From Fermentibacter danicus (GTDB taxonomy: Bacteria; Fermentibacterota; Fermentibacteria; Fermentibacterales; Fermentibacteraceae), in the NCBI GenBank assembly GCA_001618615.1, contig LKHB01000204.1, positions 1 through 41,441 on the forward strand: a stretch of 41,441 bases of DNA, read 5' to 3'. Position numbers and translations under genes: made by a program. The notes under the pieces were generated by a model. It was not told the DNA's origin, did not search any database, and was given only the letters and a program-made list of their open reading frames with translations. This document shows positions 12,712 to 20,848 of the stretch, piece after piece. Every line of letters starts with the position of its first letter. Positions within the stretch are counted from its first letter, which is position 1.

Positions 12712-12978
12712 GTGTCCCGCTCGATCAAGAAGGGCCCGTATGTCGATGCCGGGCTGTTGCGTAAGGTTCTCGCCATGGCCGGAGAAGGCGACAAGAAGGT
12801 CATAAGGACCTGGGCGCGCCGGTCGACGATCCCGCCTGAGTTCGTCGGGCATACGTTCGCAGTTCACAACGGGCGCAAGTTCGTGCCCGTCTATGTAGTC
12901 GAAAACATGGTCGGCCACAAACTCGGGGAGTTCTCTCCCTCCCGTACGTTCCGCGGCCACCGCGAGAAGAAGAAGTAG
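12712..12978 (+). CDS. rpsS: 30S ribosomal protein S19
   Basis: S19 forms part of the small-subunit head next to S13. Eighty-eight residues, with the diagnostic N-terminus SRSIKKGPYVD, the segment RTWARRSTIPPEFVGHTFAVHNG and the C-terminal KLGEFSPSRTFRGH. GTG 12712 is two bases after rplB and is preceded by GGGAGGAGG, most of which lies in the rplB coding region, so translation is probably coupled. Confidence 0.98.
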   Translation: MSRSIKKGPYVDAGLLRKVLAMAGEGDKKVIRTWARRSTIPPEFVGHTFAVHNGRKFVPVYVVENMVGHKLGEFSPSRTFRGHREKKK

Positions 12979-12993
12979 GACCGGGAGGTCGAG

Positions 12994-13356
12994 ATGGAAG
13001 CTTCCGCAAGGGCCAAGTTCGTGAGGGTGCCTCCCCGGAAGGCGAGGCAGGTGGCGGATCTCATCCGCGGCAAGTCGGTGAACCAGGCTCTCTCCATCCT
13101 CATGACCGTTCCGAAGAACGCGTCGAGGGAGATAGAGAAGACGCTGGACTCCGCCGTTGCCAACGCCGTCAACAGGGCGGAGGGCGCGAGGCTGGACATC
13201 GACGAACTTACAGTGTCGCACATAACGATAGACAACGGACCGATCGTGAAGAGGATAAGGCCCCGGGCCCGCGGCAGGGCCAACAGGGTGAGGCAGAGGC
13301 TCTGCCACATCTCCCTCACGGTCAGCGTGGGCTCCCAGGAGAAGAAAGAGGGCTGA
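12994..13356 (+). CDS. rplV: 50S ribosomal protein L22
   Basis: L22 lines the exit tunnel opposite L4. The 120-residue protein has the conserved VRVPPRKARQVADLIRGKSV block and the C-terminal hairpin segment KRIRPRARGRANRVRQR, whose loop contacts the tunnel and is a macrolide-resistance site. ATG 12994 follows CCGGGAGG with six bases between. One base separates its TGA from rpsC. Confidence 0.98.
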   Translation: MEASARAKFVRVPPRKARQVADLIRGKSVNQALSILMTVPKNASREIEKTLDSAVANAVNRAEGARLDIDELTVSHITIDNGPIVKRIRPRARGRANRVRQRLCHISLTVSVGSQEKKEG

Positions 13357-13357
13357 T

Positions 13358-14014
13358 ATGGGGCAGAAGACCAATCCAGTCGGCCTGAGACTCGGCATCA
13401 TCCGCGGATGGAACTCGGTCTGGTTCGCTCGTGGGAAGCGCTACCCCGAGTACCTCAAGGAAGACGCCATGCTTCGCCAGTACATCATGAAGCGTCTGGA
13501 GAAGGCACAGATCTCCAAGATCGAGATCGAGCGCAAGCCCCAGGAAGTCCAGGTCACCATCCATACCGCACGCGCAGGTCTTGTGATCGGAGCCAGGGGG
13601 AGCATGATCGATCTGCTCACCCGGGAGCTGAAGATCTACACCGGCAAGACCGTGAGGACGAAGGTCGAGGAGATAAGGCACCCCGAGCGCAACGCCAGCC
13701 TCGTGGCCGACTCCATCGCCAGACAGGTCGAGAGCCGCATCTCGATCAGGCGCGCCATGAAGAGAGCCATATCCGACTCCATGAAGGCCGGGGCGGAAGG
13801 CATCAAGGTGTGCTGTTCCGGCCGGCTCGGTGGGGCCGAGATGTCCAGGACCAACACCTATCACGAGGGGCGTGTGCCTCTTCACACGCTGAGGGCCGAC
13901 GTGGACTTCGCCCGTTCCATAGCGAGGACCACCTACGGAGTCATCGGCGTGAAGGTTTGGATCTACAACGGCGAGATCCACGACTATCCGGGCCAGACCG
14001 GCCCGGCCGAGTAG
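13358..14014 (+). CDS. rpsC: 30S ribosomal protein S3
   Basis: S3 forms the mRNA entry channel with S4 and S5. The 218-residue protein starts MGQKTNPVGLRLGI, and has the KH-domain loop VIGARGSMIDLL and the C-terminal domain with RAMKRAI, GIKVCCSGRLGGAEMSR and TYGVIGVKVW. The length is within the family range, lacking the longer tail of E. coli S3. ATG 13358 is one base after rplV, whose end AAGAAAGAGGG supplies the ribosome binding site. Confidence 0.98.
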   Translation: MGQKTNPVGLRLGIIRGWNSVWFARGKRYPEYLKEDAMLRQYIMKRLEKAQISKIEIERKPQEVQVTIHTARAGLVIGARGSMIDLLTRELKIYTGKTVRTKVEEIRHPERNASLVADSIARQVESRISIRRAMKRAISDSMKAGAEGIKVCCSGRLGGAEMSRTNTYHEGRVPLHTLRADVDFARSIARTTYGVIGVKVWIYNGEIHDYPGQTGPAE

Positions 14015-14027
14015 CGGGTGATGCCCC

Positions 14028-14450
14028 ATGTTGATGCCTAAGAGGACGAAGTACCGCAAGCAGCAGAAGGGCCGTCTGAGAGGCCGCGCAAAGGGCGGGA
14101 CCGCCGTCTCCTTCGGGGAGTACGGGCTCCAGGCCATAGAGCCCGGCCACATCACGAGCGCTCAGATCGAGGCGGCCAGAGTCGCCATGACGAGGCACGT
14201 GAAGCGCGGCGGCAAGATCTGGATACGGATCTTCCCCGACAAGCCCATCACGTCGCTTCCGCTCGAGACCCGCATGGGCAAGGGCAAGGGCGCCGTCGAC
14301 CACTGGGTCGCGGTGATAAAGCCCGGAAGAGTGATGTTCGAGATCGAAGGCGTGGAAGTGTCCGTCGCCAGGGAGGCCATGCGTCTCGCAGGACACAAGC
14401 TGCCGCTCCTGACCAGGTTCGTGGAGAGGGACAGGGGGGCCGCACAGTGA
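14028..14450 (+). CDS. rplP: 50S ribosomal protein L16
   Basis: L16 organises the A-site region of the large subunit. The 140-residue protein has the family start MLMPKRTKYRKQQKGR, which decides ATG 14028 over the internal ATG at 14034. It also has GEYGLQAIEPGHITSAQIEAAR and the RMGKGKGAVDHWVAV loop that carries the hydroxylated arginine in E. coli. The stop overlaps the rpmC GTG start (GTGA). Confidence 0.97.
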   Translation: MLMPKRTKYRKQQKGRLRGRAKGGTAVSFGEYGLQAIEPGHITSAQIEAARVAMTRHVKRGGKIWIRIFPDKPITSLPLETRMGKGKGAVDHWVAVIKPGRVMFEIEGVEVSVAREAMRLAGHKLPLLTRFVERDRGAAQ

Positions 14451-14662
14451 AATCTTCAGAGATGCGGTCCATGACCGTCGATGAGCTGACCGGGCACACC
14501 CGGGAACTGAGGCAGGAGATCTTCAACCTGCGATTCCGCAAGTCCGCCGGGCAGGTGGACAATCCTGTCAGGATAAGGCTGGCAAGGCACGAACTCGCAA
14601 GGGCGCTGACCGTTCTCCGCGAGAAGGAACTCGGCCTGACCGGCGAAACCGGCGGGAAGTGA
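14447..14662 (+). CDS. rpmC: 50S ribosomal protein L29
   Basis: L29 is a small helical protein next to L23 at the tunnel exit. Seventy-one residues predicting two long helices, with EMRSMTVDELTGHTRELRQEIFNLRFRKSAGQ, the family signature. The start is GTG overlapping the rplP stop by the bases GTGA, which indicates translational coupling; an in-frame ATG six codons downstream is the alternative. Confidence 0.95.
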   Translation: MKSSEMRSMTVDELTGHTRELRQEIFNLRFRKSAGQVDNPVRIRLARHELARALTVLREKELGLTGETGGK

Positions 14663-14672
14663 GGTGCAGTAG

Positions 14673-14939
14673 ATGTCACAGTCCAGAACCGGAGACAGGC
14701 AGGTTGTCAGGGGCACTGTTGTTTCCGCCGGAAAGATGGAGAAGACGGTGATCGTCGAGGTGGTCACTCTCAAGGCCCACCCCGTCTACAAGAAGAGGTT
14801 CCGCCAGACGCGCCGCTACTACGCACACGACGAGGACGGCCAGTGCGGCGCCGGGGACGTGGTCCGCATCGCCGAGACCCGGCCCCTCTCCAGGCTGAAG
14901 CGCTGGCGTCTCCTCGAAATAGTGGAGAAGGCCCGGTAG
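14673..14939 (+). CDS. rpsQ: 30S ribosomal protein S17
   Basis: S17 binds helix 11 of 16S rRNA early in assembly. The 88-residue protein has the OB-fold features RGTVVSAGKMEKTVIVEV, KRFRQTRRYYAHDE and the C-terminal IAETRPLSRLKRWRLLEIVEKA. ATG 14673 follows GTGAGGTG. Its TAG stop is part of TAGGAGG, so the stop codon itself forms the ribosome binding site for rplN. Confidence 0.98.
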   Translation: MSQSRTGDRQVVRGTVVSAGKMEKTVIVEVVTLKAHPVYKKRFRQTRRYYAHDEDGQCGAGDVVRIAETRPLSRLKRWRLLEIVEKAR

Positions 14940-14951
14940 GAGGATGTCGGT

Positions 14952-15317
14952 ATGATCCAACAGGAGACCAGGCTCAACGTCGCCGACAACTCCGGTGCCC
15001 GCGAGGTTCTCTGCATAAAGGTCCTCGGCGGAACGGGGCGCAGGTACGCAACGATAGGCGACGTGATAATCGTTACCGTGAAGGAGTCCGCGCCGGCCGG
15101 CACGGTGAAGAAGGGTGAGGTCCGGAAGGCAGTCGTGGTGAGGGTTAAGAAGGAGCTGAACAGGAAAGACGGTTCCTCGGTGCGCTTCGACGACAATGCC
15201 GCCGTGATAATCGACGACGCCATGCAGCCTGTCGCCACCCGCATCTTCGGACCGGTGGGCAGGGAGCTCCGGGCCAGGTTCATGAAGATCGTGTCGCTGG
15301 CCCCGGAGGTGATCTAG
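14952..15317 (+). CDS. rplN: 50S ribosomal protein L14
   Basis: L14 forms part of intersubunit bridges B5 and B8. The 121-residue protein has the invariant start MIQQETRLNVADNSGAREV, the block GDVIIVTVKES, and the C-terminus ARIFGPVGREL in the form TRIFGPVGRELRARFMKI. ATG 14952 is eight bases after AGGAGG. The TAG stop directly abuts the rplX ATG with no intervening base. Confidence 0.98.
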   Translation: MIQQETRLNVADNSGAREVLCIKVLGGTGRRYATIGDVIIVTVKESAPAGTVKKGEVRKAVVVRVKKELNRKDGSSVRFDDNAAVIIDDAMQPVATRIFGPVGRELRARFMKIVSLAPEVI

Positions 15318-15626
15318 ATGCAGATACGCAAGGGGGACAAGGTCCTCGTATCGACCGGGGACGACAGAGGGAAGAAGGGGAAGGTGCTGAAGGTTCTTCC
15401 CGACAAGGACAGGGTTCTGGTCGAGGGCGTGAACTTCGTCAAGAAGCATACCAGGCCGAACCAGAAGAACCCGCAGGGAGGAATCGTGGAGAAGGAAGCC
15501 CCGGTCCACGCGTCCAACCTCAGAGTGGTGTGCCCCGGATGCGGAGAGAGCGCCGGCCTGAGCCGGAAGCGCGACGCGGACGGCAAGGCCCGCAGGGTCT
15601 GCAAGTCCTGCGGCGAGACACTGTAA
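15318..15626 (+). CDS. rplX: 50S ribosomal protein L24 with a C-terminal zinc-ribbon-like Cys pattern
   Basis: L24 initiates large-subunit assembly. The 102-residue protein has the KOW motif in KGDKVLVSTGDDRGKKGKVL, then NFVKKHTRPNQKNPQGGIVEKEAPVHASN. The tail contains CPGC and, about 20 residues later, CKSC, a four-cysteine arrangement seen in L24 of many non-proteobacterial lineages and consistent with zinc binding. ATG immediately follows the rplN stop, and its ribosome binding site GGAGG lies inside the rplN 3' end. Confidence 0.97.
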   Translation: MQIRKGDKVLVSTGDDRGKKGKVLKVLPDKDRVLVEGVNFVKKHTRPNQKNPQGGIVEKEAPVHASNLRVVCPGCGESAGLSRKRDADGKARRVCKSCGETL

Positions 15627-15641
15627 GGGTCTGGTGGTGAA

Positions 15642-16208
15642 ATGACGGAAATGCCCAGACTCAAGAAGCTGTACCGGGAGGAGATCTCGCCCAGTCTGCG
15701 TGAGAGGTTCGGCTTCGCGAACCCCCATCAGATACCGCGCCTCGTGAAGATCGTGGTCAACATGGGCCTCGGGAAGGAAGCCATCGAGAACGCGAACAAC
15801 ATCACGAACGCGTCGGAGCAGCTCGGCAAGATAACCGGCCAGAAGCCGGTGGTCTCGAAGGCCCGCCGGTCGATAGCCGCCTTCAGGCTCCGCGAGGGCA
15901 TGCCGATCGGCGTGTTCGTCACCCTGCGGGGCAATACGATGTGGGAGTTCCTGGACAGGCTGGCCAACTTCTCGCTGCCCCAGGTCAGAGACTTCAGGGG
16001 GCTTTCTCCGAAGGGTTTCGACGGCAGGGGCAACTACAACTTCGGCATCGAGGAGCAGGCGATCTTCCCGGAGATAGATGTCGACAAGATCGACAAGTTC
16101 AGAGGAATGAACATAACTCTGGTTACAAGCGCCCGGACGGACGAGGAGGGCCTCGAGCTTCTGAGGCTCCTCGGACTGCCTTTCCGCAGGTCCGGCTCGG
16201 CCAGGTAG
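15642..16208 (+). CDS. rplE: 50S ribosomal protein L5
   Basis: L5 binds 5S rRNA and bridges to the small-subunit head. The 188-residue protein has the family features VVNMGLGKEAIENANN, ITGQKPVVSKARRSIAAFRLREGMPIG split over residues about 60-90, and the C-terminal FGIEEQAIFPEIDVDKID and GLELLRLLGLPFR. ATG 15642 is 15 bases after rplX. A second in-frame ATG three codons on is possible. It ends in TAG. Confidence 0.98.
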   Translation: MTEMPRLKKLYREEISPSLRERFGFANPHQIPRLVKIVVNMGLGKEAIENANNITNASEQLGKITGQKPVVSKARRSIAAFRLREGMPIGVFVTLRGNTMWEFLDRLANFSLPQVRDFRGLSPKGFDGRGNYNFGIEEQAIFPEIDVDKIDKFRGMNITLVTSARTDEEGLELLRLLGLPFRRSGSAR

Positions 16209-16217
16209 GGGGCAAAG

Positions 16218-16403
16218 TTGGCCAAAAAGTGTCTGGTAGAAAAGCAGAAGCGCACTCCGCGGTTCGGCGTGCGCAAGTACAACCGTTGCGCGCTGTGCGG
16301 TCGCCCCAGGGCCTTTCTGCGCAAGTTCGGCATCTGCCGCATTTGCTTCAGGGACATGGCCAACAGGGGCCTGATACCCGGCGTCCGCAAGGCCAGTTGG
16401 TAG
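16218..16403 (+). CDS. rpsN: 30S ribosomal protein S14, zinc-binding type
   Basis: S14 completes the head of the small subunit. At 61 residues this is the short zinc form (S14Z). It has CALC and CRIC knuckles with GRPRAFLRKFGI between them, and the usual C-terminal GLIPGVRKASW. The start is TTG at 16218, giving MAKKCLVEKQ; it follows TAGGGGGC, in which the rplE stop contributes to the ribosome binding site. The long C-minus type of E. coli is not used here. Confidence 0.97.
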   Translation: MAKKCLVEKQKRTPRFGVRKYNRCALCGRPRAFLRKFGICRICFRDMANRGLIPGVRKASW

Positions 16404-16413
16404 GGGGTGGAAG

Positions 16414-16809
16414 ATGTCGATGACCGATCCCATCTCCGACATGCTCACCAGAATACGCAACGCCTCCATGGCGGGGCACGTGATGGTGGACATCCCCGCG
16501 TCGAACATGAAGGCGGCGATAGCCAACGTCCTCTACAAGCGCGGCTTCATCAAGGGCTACCGCCGGCTCGAGGACAACAGGCAGGGCATCCTCAGGGTCT
16601 ATCTCGCCTATCAGAACGGCAAGTCGCTGATAGTCGGGATGAAGAGGATATCCACGCCGGGCTGCAGGGTCTACCGCGGTGTGGCCGAAATCCAGCGCGT
16701 GATGGCAGGGCGGGGCGTAGCGGTCCTTTCCACCCCCAAGGGCATCCTGACGGATTCGGAAGCCCGCAGGGAAGGCGTCGGCGGCGAAGTGCTGCTGCAC
16801 GTCTGGTAG
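16414..16809 (+). CDS. rpsH: 30S ribosomal protein S8
   Basis: S8 binds helix 21 of 16S rRNA, and in E. coli it represses the spc operon. The 131-residue protein has TDPISDMLTRIRNA, GILRVYLAYQNGKSLI and the C-terminal GVAVLSTPKGILTDSEARREGVGGEVLLHVW. ATG 16414 follows GGGGGTGG; ATG 16420 is an alternative that would remove two residues. The TAG stop is embedded in TAGGAGGG, the ribosome binding site of rplF. Confidence 0.98.
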   Translation: MSMTDPISDMLTRIRNASMAGHVMVDIPASNMKAAIANVLYKRGFIKGYRRLEDNRQGILRVYLAYQNGKSLIVGMKRISTPGCRVYRGVAEIQRVMAGRGVAVLSTPKGILTDSEARREGVGGEVLLHVW

Positions 16810-16819
16810 GAGGGATCCG

Positions 16820-17365
16820 ATGTCACGCATAGGAAAGCTGCCGATTGCCATCCCCGCCGGAGTCAGTGTGGCTCTGGACGGCAGGATGGTGAAGGTCAAG
16901 GGCTCCAGGGGCGAAACATCCCATGTCCTCCCCGACGGCATATCCGCCACCCTCGAGGGTGGGCTCCTCTCCCTCGACCGCTCCGGGGAGACCACGGAGC
17001 TCAGGAGAATGCACGGGGTCACCAGGGCCCATCTGGCCAACAAGGTGAAGGGCGTCAGCGAAGGCCACACGATCACTCTGATCGTGAACGGCAAGGGCTT
17101 CCAGGGAGAAGTGAACGGGAAGATCCTCGAGATGCAGATCGGCCTCTCGCACAAGGTTCTCATGGACATCCCGTCAGGGATCGAGGTCAAGCTCGCCCAG
17201 GGCCAGAACACCTTCACCCTCACGATCACCGGCGCCAGCCGCGAGCTGACCGGATCGTTCGCATCGGTGCTCTACAGGCTCAGGCCGGTGGAGCCCTACA
17301 ACATGATCGGGTTCAGGTATTCTGATCAGGTAGTGCGGCGCAAGGCCGCGAAGACCACAAAGTAG
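16820..17365 (+). CDS. rplF: 50S ribosomal protein L6
   Basis: L6 sits near the sarcin-ricin loop and the GTPase-associated centre. The 181-residue protein has the start MSRIGKLPIAIPAGV, the block GVSEGHTITLIVNGKGFQ, and the C-terminal RLRPVEPYNMIGFRYSDQVVRRKAAKT region (usual PEPYKGKGIRY replaced by VEPYNMIGFRY). ATG 16820 is six bases after AGGAGGG. The spacing to rplR is 12 bases. Confidence 0.98.
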   Translation: MSRIGKLPIAIPAGVSVALDGRMVKVKGSRGETSHVLPDGISATLEGGLLSLDRSGETTELRRMHGVTRAHLANKVKGVSEGHTITLIVNGKGFQGEVNGKILEMQIGLSHKVLMDIPSGIEVKLAQGQNTFTLTITGASRELTGSFASVLYRLRPVEPYNMIGFRYSDQVVRRKAAKTTK

Positions 17366-17377
17366 GAAGGAGGGGAC

Positions 17378-17740
17378 ATGGCCGGACTCACGAGCTCTCA
17401 GAAACTAAAGCGGCGTCACCTCCGCGTGCGCAGGAAGATCTCGGGGACCACAGAGCGCCCCAGGCTGTGCGTGCACCGCACCAACAGGCACATGGTCGCC
17501 AACATCGTCGACGATTCCACCGGGAAGACGCTCCTCAGCGTGACTTCCGCGGCAGACTACTTCGACGGCGACCGCACCGGAACCAAGACCGAGCAGGCGG
17601 AGAGGCTGGGGCTGATCGTGGCCCGCAGAGCCCTCGAGATCGGGATAGAAGCAGTGGTTTTCGACCGTGGCGGGCATCCGTTCCATGGAAGAGTCAAGGC
17701 TCTTGCCGAGAAGGCCCGCGAGGGCGGTCTCAGGTTCTGA
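17378..17740 (+). CDS. rplR: 50S ribosomal protein L18
   Basis: L18 binds 5S rRNA with L5. The 120-residue protein has the basic N-terminus KLKRRHLRVRRKI, SGTTERPRLCVHRTNRHMVANIVDD split over the first strand, and the C-terminal FDRGGHPFHGRVKALAEKAREGGLRF, which is diagnostic. ATG 17378 follows AAGGAGGGG, one of the strongest ribosome binding sites in the cluster. Confidence 0.98.
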   Translation: MAGLTSSQKLKRRHLRVRRKISGTTERPRLCVHRTNRHMVANIVDDSTGKTLLSVTSAADYFDGDRTGTKTEQAERLGLIVARRALEIGIEAVVFDRGGHPFHGRVKALAEKAREGGLRF

Positions 17741-17752
17741 TGGGGGAATCCA

Positions 17753-18304
17753 GTGAGTAACAGACCAGAGGCTATGGAAGAGAAGCTCGACAAGACCCCC
17801 CAGGTCGAACCCGAGCTCGAGATGATGGACAGGCTGATCTCCGTCAACCGTGTCGCAAAGGTCATCAAGGGCGGCAGGAGATTCGGCTTCAACGCCCTCG
17901 TGGCCGTCGGCGACGGCAGGGGAAGGGTCGGAGTCGGCCTCGGCAAGGCGACCGAGCTTCCGGAGGCGATCCGCAAGGCGACCGAGGAAGCCAAGAAGGA
18001 CATGATCGAGGTCCCCCTGGTCGACGGCAGAACCCTGACTCACGACATCATCGGCGAGTATGGCGCGGGCAGGGTTCTCCTGAGGCCCGCCAGCCCCGGC
18101 ACCGGAGTGATAGCCGGCTCCACGGTGCGTGCGATAATGGAATGCGCCGGCATCCGCGACGTTCTCACGAAGACCCAGGGGACGCACAACCCTCACAACG
18201 TCGTCAAGGCCACGCTGGCCGGCCTGAGGGATCTGGGAACCATCGACAGGATCAGCACCGCCCGCAGGGGAATGATCCAGCGGAGGAAGCGTACCGATGG
18301 CTGA
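17753..18304 (+). CDS. rpsE: 30S ribosomal protein S5
   Basis: S5 takes part in decoding accuracy and the mRNA entry tunnel. The 183-residue protein has a 24-residue acidic lead, then RLISVNRVAKVIKGGRRFGF, GRGRVGVGLGKATELPEAI and the C-terminal TQGTHNPHNVVKATLAGL. The start is GTG 17753 (GTGAGT), 12 bases after rplR and preceded by TGGGGGAA. The last eight bases overlap rpmD. Confidence 0.98.
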   Translation: MSNRPEAMEEKLDKTPQVEPELEMMDRLISVNRVAKVIKGGRRFGFNALVAVGDGRGRVGVGLGKATELPEAIRKATEEAKKDMIEVPLVDGRTLTHDIIGEYGAGRVLLRPASPGTGVIAGSTVRAIMECAGIRDVLTKTQGTHNPHNVVKATLAGLRDLGTIDRISTARRGMIQRRKRTDG

Positions 18305-18488
18305 GAAGAAGCTTGCCATCACAAAGATCAGGAGCGGCATCCACCGTCAGCTCGTCCAGAAGCGGACGCTGGAGGCGCTGGGTCTTCGCAGGATGAATCA
18401 GACGGTCATACATGAGGACAGACCCGAGATCCGCGGGATGATCTTCAGGGTCCGGCACCTCGTCGAAGTCGAGGAGGTGAAGGAATGA
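18297..18488 (+). CDS. rpmD: 50S ribosomal protein L30
   Basis: L30 is a small protein on the large-subunit surface. Sixty-three residues, with KLAITKIRSGIHRQLVQKRT, ALGLRRMNQTVIHEDRPEIRGMI and RVRHLVEVEEV, the standard bacterial form. ATG 18297 overlaps rpsE by eight bases; the AGCGGAGGAAG in the rpsE end serves as ribosome binding site. The stop overlaps rplO (ATGA). Confidence 0.97.
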   Translation: MAEKKLAITKIRSGIHRQLVQKRTLEALGLRRMNQTVIHEDRPEIRGMIFRVRHLVEVEEVKE

Positions 18489-18928
18489 GACGGCTGCAGA
18501 ACCTCAGGCCTGCGGTCGGCGCGACCCGCAGGCCCAGGCGTCGCGGATGCGGCGACGGAACGGGCAACGGCGGAACGGCCGGCAAGGGCCACAAGGGTCA
18601 GCGCGCCAGGGGCCGCGTACATCCCTGGTTCGAGGGAGGGCAGCTTCCGCTGCAGCGCAGGCTGAGCCACAGAGGCTTCAACAACGCGAGGTTCGCCTCG
18701 GTGTTCCAGGTCGTCAACGTGGGCGATCTCTCCAGGTTCCCCGAGGACACCGTGGTTACGCCGGATGAACTGAGGGACGCCGGTCTCATCTCCAGCAGGC
18801 TCAGACCCGTGAAGATACTCGGGACGGGCGCGCTTTCGACCAGGCTCACGGTGTGCGCCCATGCGTTCAGCTCCACGGCGGCCGGCGCCATACGACAGGC
18901 CGGCGGAGCAGTAGAGGTGCTCGACTGA
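18485..18928 (+). CDS. rplO: 50S ribosomal protein L15
   Basis: L15 is a late-assembly large-subunit protein. The 147-residue protein has the glycine-rich N-terminal extension RRGCGDGTGNGGTAGKGHKGQ and the block FEGGQLPLQRRLSHRGF. The C-terminus has GALSTRLTVCAHAFSSTAAGAI, corresponding to the family's KAH-x-FS-x-xA motif. ATG 18485 overlaps the rpmD stop, and the TGA stop overlaps the secY ATG by one base. Confidence 0.97.
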   Translation: MRRLQNLRPAVGATRRPRRRGCGDGTGNGGTAGKGHKGQRARGRVHPWFEGGQLPLQRRLSHRGFNNARFASVFQVVNVGDLSRFPEDTVVTPDELRDAGLISSRLRPVKILGTGALSTRLTVCAHAFSSTAAGAIRQAGGAVEVLD

Positions 18929-20235
18929 TGCGGGGATTCGAGAACATTCTGAAGATTCCCGAGCTGAGGAAGAAGATCGTCTACACGCTCCTCCTGCTTG
19001 CCGTCTACCGTGTCGGCGGGTTCATACCGGTCCCGGGGATCGACGTGAACGCCCTGGAGGAAGCCTTCCGGGGGATGTCCGGCAACATGATGGGGATCTA
19101 CGACCTCTTCGTCGGAGGAGCCCTCAGCAGGGCCAGCATCTTCGCCCTGGGCATAATGCCCTACATCTCCGCCTCGATCATCATCCAGCTTCTGACCTCG
19201 GTGATGCCCTACTTCGAAAAGCTCAAGAAGGAGGGCGAGGCCGGCCGCCAGAAGATGACGGAGATCACTAGGTACTCGACGGTAGGACTTGGGCTTATCC
19301 AAGGGCTCGGCATCTCCCAGTACATAGTCGGCCTGAACGCCCAGGCGCCCGGAGTCGTTCCGCATCCGGGGTTCGCCTTCACGATCCAGACCGTGCTCAC
19401 TCTGATCACGGGGACCATCTTCGTGATGTGGCTCGGGGAGAGGATCACCGAGCGCGGCATCGGCAACGGGATAAGCCTGATAATCTTCGCGGGCATCGTG
19501 GGCAGAATCCCCGACGGGCTCGCCGGCCTGTACAGGGACGTATTCGACCTTCAGCAGACCTCCCTCGTCACCGTGATCTTCCTGGCGGTGTTCATGTTCG
19601 CGGTGGTGGCCTTCGTCGTGCTGATGACAGAGGCCCAGAGGAAGATTCCGGTCACCTACGCCCGGCAGGTGCGCGGCCGCAAGGTCTACGGCGGGCAGAG
19701 CACCCACATCCCGCTGAGGCTGAACACCGCCGGGGTGATCCCCATCATCTTCGCGCAGTCGTTCCTGATGTTCCCTGCGAGCATCGCCATGTTCTTCCCG
19801 AACAGCGGCATAGTCGAGACGGTGAACAGGGTCTTCTCTCCCACGAGCGCGCTCTACATGATCGTCTATGCGGCGCTCATCATCCTCTTCACCTATGTGT
19901 ACACGGCGATAGTCTTCAACCCGCAGGATCTGGCCGACAACATGAAGAAGTACGGCGGGTTCATCCCCGGAAGGAAGCCCGGGAAGAGCACGTCCAGCTA
20001 CATCGAGCGCGTCCTGATAAGGGTCACGCTGCCCGGATCGCTCTTCCTCGCGCTCATCGCGATCCTGCCCATGCTCATGGCCAGAACCGCCAACATCGAC
20101 TTCGCCTTCGGCGGCACCAGCCTGCTGATCGTGGTGGGCGTGGCTCTCGAAACGCTCAGGCAGATCGAGACCCACCTCCTCATGAGGCACTACGATGGCT
20201 TCCTGTCCAAGGGCAGGATAAGGGGACGCAGGTAG
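18928..20235 (+). CDS. secY: Preprotein translocase subunit SecY
   Basis: Channel-forming subunit of the Sec translocon in the inner membrane. The 435-residue protein predicts the usual ten membrane segments. Landmarks are the plug region VPGIDVNALEEAF, GGALSRASIFALGIMPYISASIIIQLL in segment 2, LITGTIFVMWLGERITERGIGNG in the middle, the VTYARQVRGRKVYGGQSTHIPLRLN cytoplasmic loop and NPQDLADNMKKYGGFIPG before segment 9. ATG 18928 shares one base with the rplO stop (TGATG). Its place after rplO is the standard spc-operon order. Confidence 0.98.
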   Translation: MRGFENILKIPELRKKIVYTLLLLAVYRVGGFIPVPGIDVNALEEAFRGMSGNMMGIYDLFVGGALSRASIFALGIMPYISASIIIQLLTSVMPYFEKLKKEGEAGRQKMTEITRYSTVGLGLIQGLGISQYIVGLNAQAPGVVPHPGFAFTIQTVLTLITGTIFVMWLGERITERGIGNGISLIIFAGIVGRIPDGLAGLYRDVFDLQQTSLVTVIFLAVFMFAVVAFVVLMTEAQRKIPVTYARQVRGRKVYGGQSTHIPLRLNTAGVIPIIFAQSFLMFPASIAMFFPNSGIVETVNRVFSPTSALYMIVYAALIILFTYVYTAIVFNPQDLADNMKKYGGFIPGRKPGKSTSSYIERVLIRVTLPGSLFLALIAILPMLMARTANIDFAFGGTSLLIVVGVALETLRQIETHLLMRHYDGFLSKGRIRGRR

Positions 20236-20236
20236 C

Positions 20237-20848
20237 ATGAGGATCTCTCTGCTCGGACCTCCCGGAGCCGGGAAGGGCACCCAGGCTGCGCGGGCGGCTG
20301 CCCGTTTCGGCCTGGCCCACCTTTCGACGGGCGCGATCTTCCGCGAGGAGATCGCGAAGGGTACGGTTCTGGGCAGGGAGATCGAGGAAACCGTGAAGGC
20401 CGGTCTTCTCGTCGCGGACGGGACGGTCGACCGGGTGGTGTTCTCCCGCATCGGGGGCGAAGGCGGGTTCATCCTCGACGGCTACCCTCGAACCCTGGCC
20501 CAGGCGCGCAGCCTCGATTCGTTTCTCGATCGGTCGCTGCCGCTGGACGGAGCCGTCTTCCTCGACGTGAGCGAGGAGGAGGTCCTGAAGAGGCTGTGCG
20601 GCAGGTACGACTGTCCCTCCTGCGGGCCCGTGCGCGCCCCCGGCGGAGCCTGCCCGGTCTGCGGGAACGCTCTCGATCGCCGTCCGGACGACGAACCCAC
20701 AGTGATCAGGAGGCGCTTCCAGGAGTACCACAGGGCCACCGGCCCGCTGCTGTCCTACTTCGGCGACAGGCTTTGCACGGTCGACGGGAACATGGGAGTG
20801 GAGGAAGTCTGGTCGAAGCTCGAGGAAGCGTTGAAGACATGGGCGTGA
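20237..20848 (+). CDS. adk: Adenylate kinase, zinc-lid type
   Basis: Converts ATP and AMP to two ADP in the cytoplasm. The 203-residue protein has the P-loop GPPGAGKGT at residues 7-15, the AMP-binding region LSTGAIFREEI and DGYPRT at 81-86. The lid has C126, C129, C139 and C142 in CPSC and CPVC pairs, the zinc-binding form common in Gram-positives and many deep lineages and absent from E. coli Adk. The substrate-binding RRRFQEYHRAT follows. ATG is one base after secY. The gene overlaps the predicted map start. Confidence 0.97.
   Translation: MRISLLGPPGAGKGTQAARAAARFGLAHLSTGAIFREEIAKGTVLGREIEETVKAGLLVADGTVDRVVFSRIGGEGGFILDGYPRTLAQARSLDSFLDRSLPLDGAVFLDVSEEEVLKRLCGRYDCPSCGPVRAPGGACPVCGNALDRRPDDEPTVIRRRFQEYHRATGPLLSYFGDRLCTVDGNMGVEEVWSKLEEALKTWA

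Noticed and set aside
18598..20472. A 624-codon open frame antisense to rplO-secY
   Set aside because: Low-complexity His/Asp/Gly-rich product typical of antisense frames in GC-rich DNA; no start context or family match.
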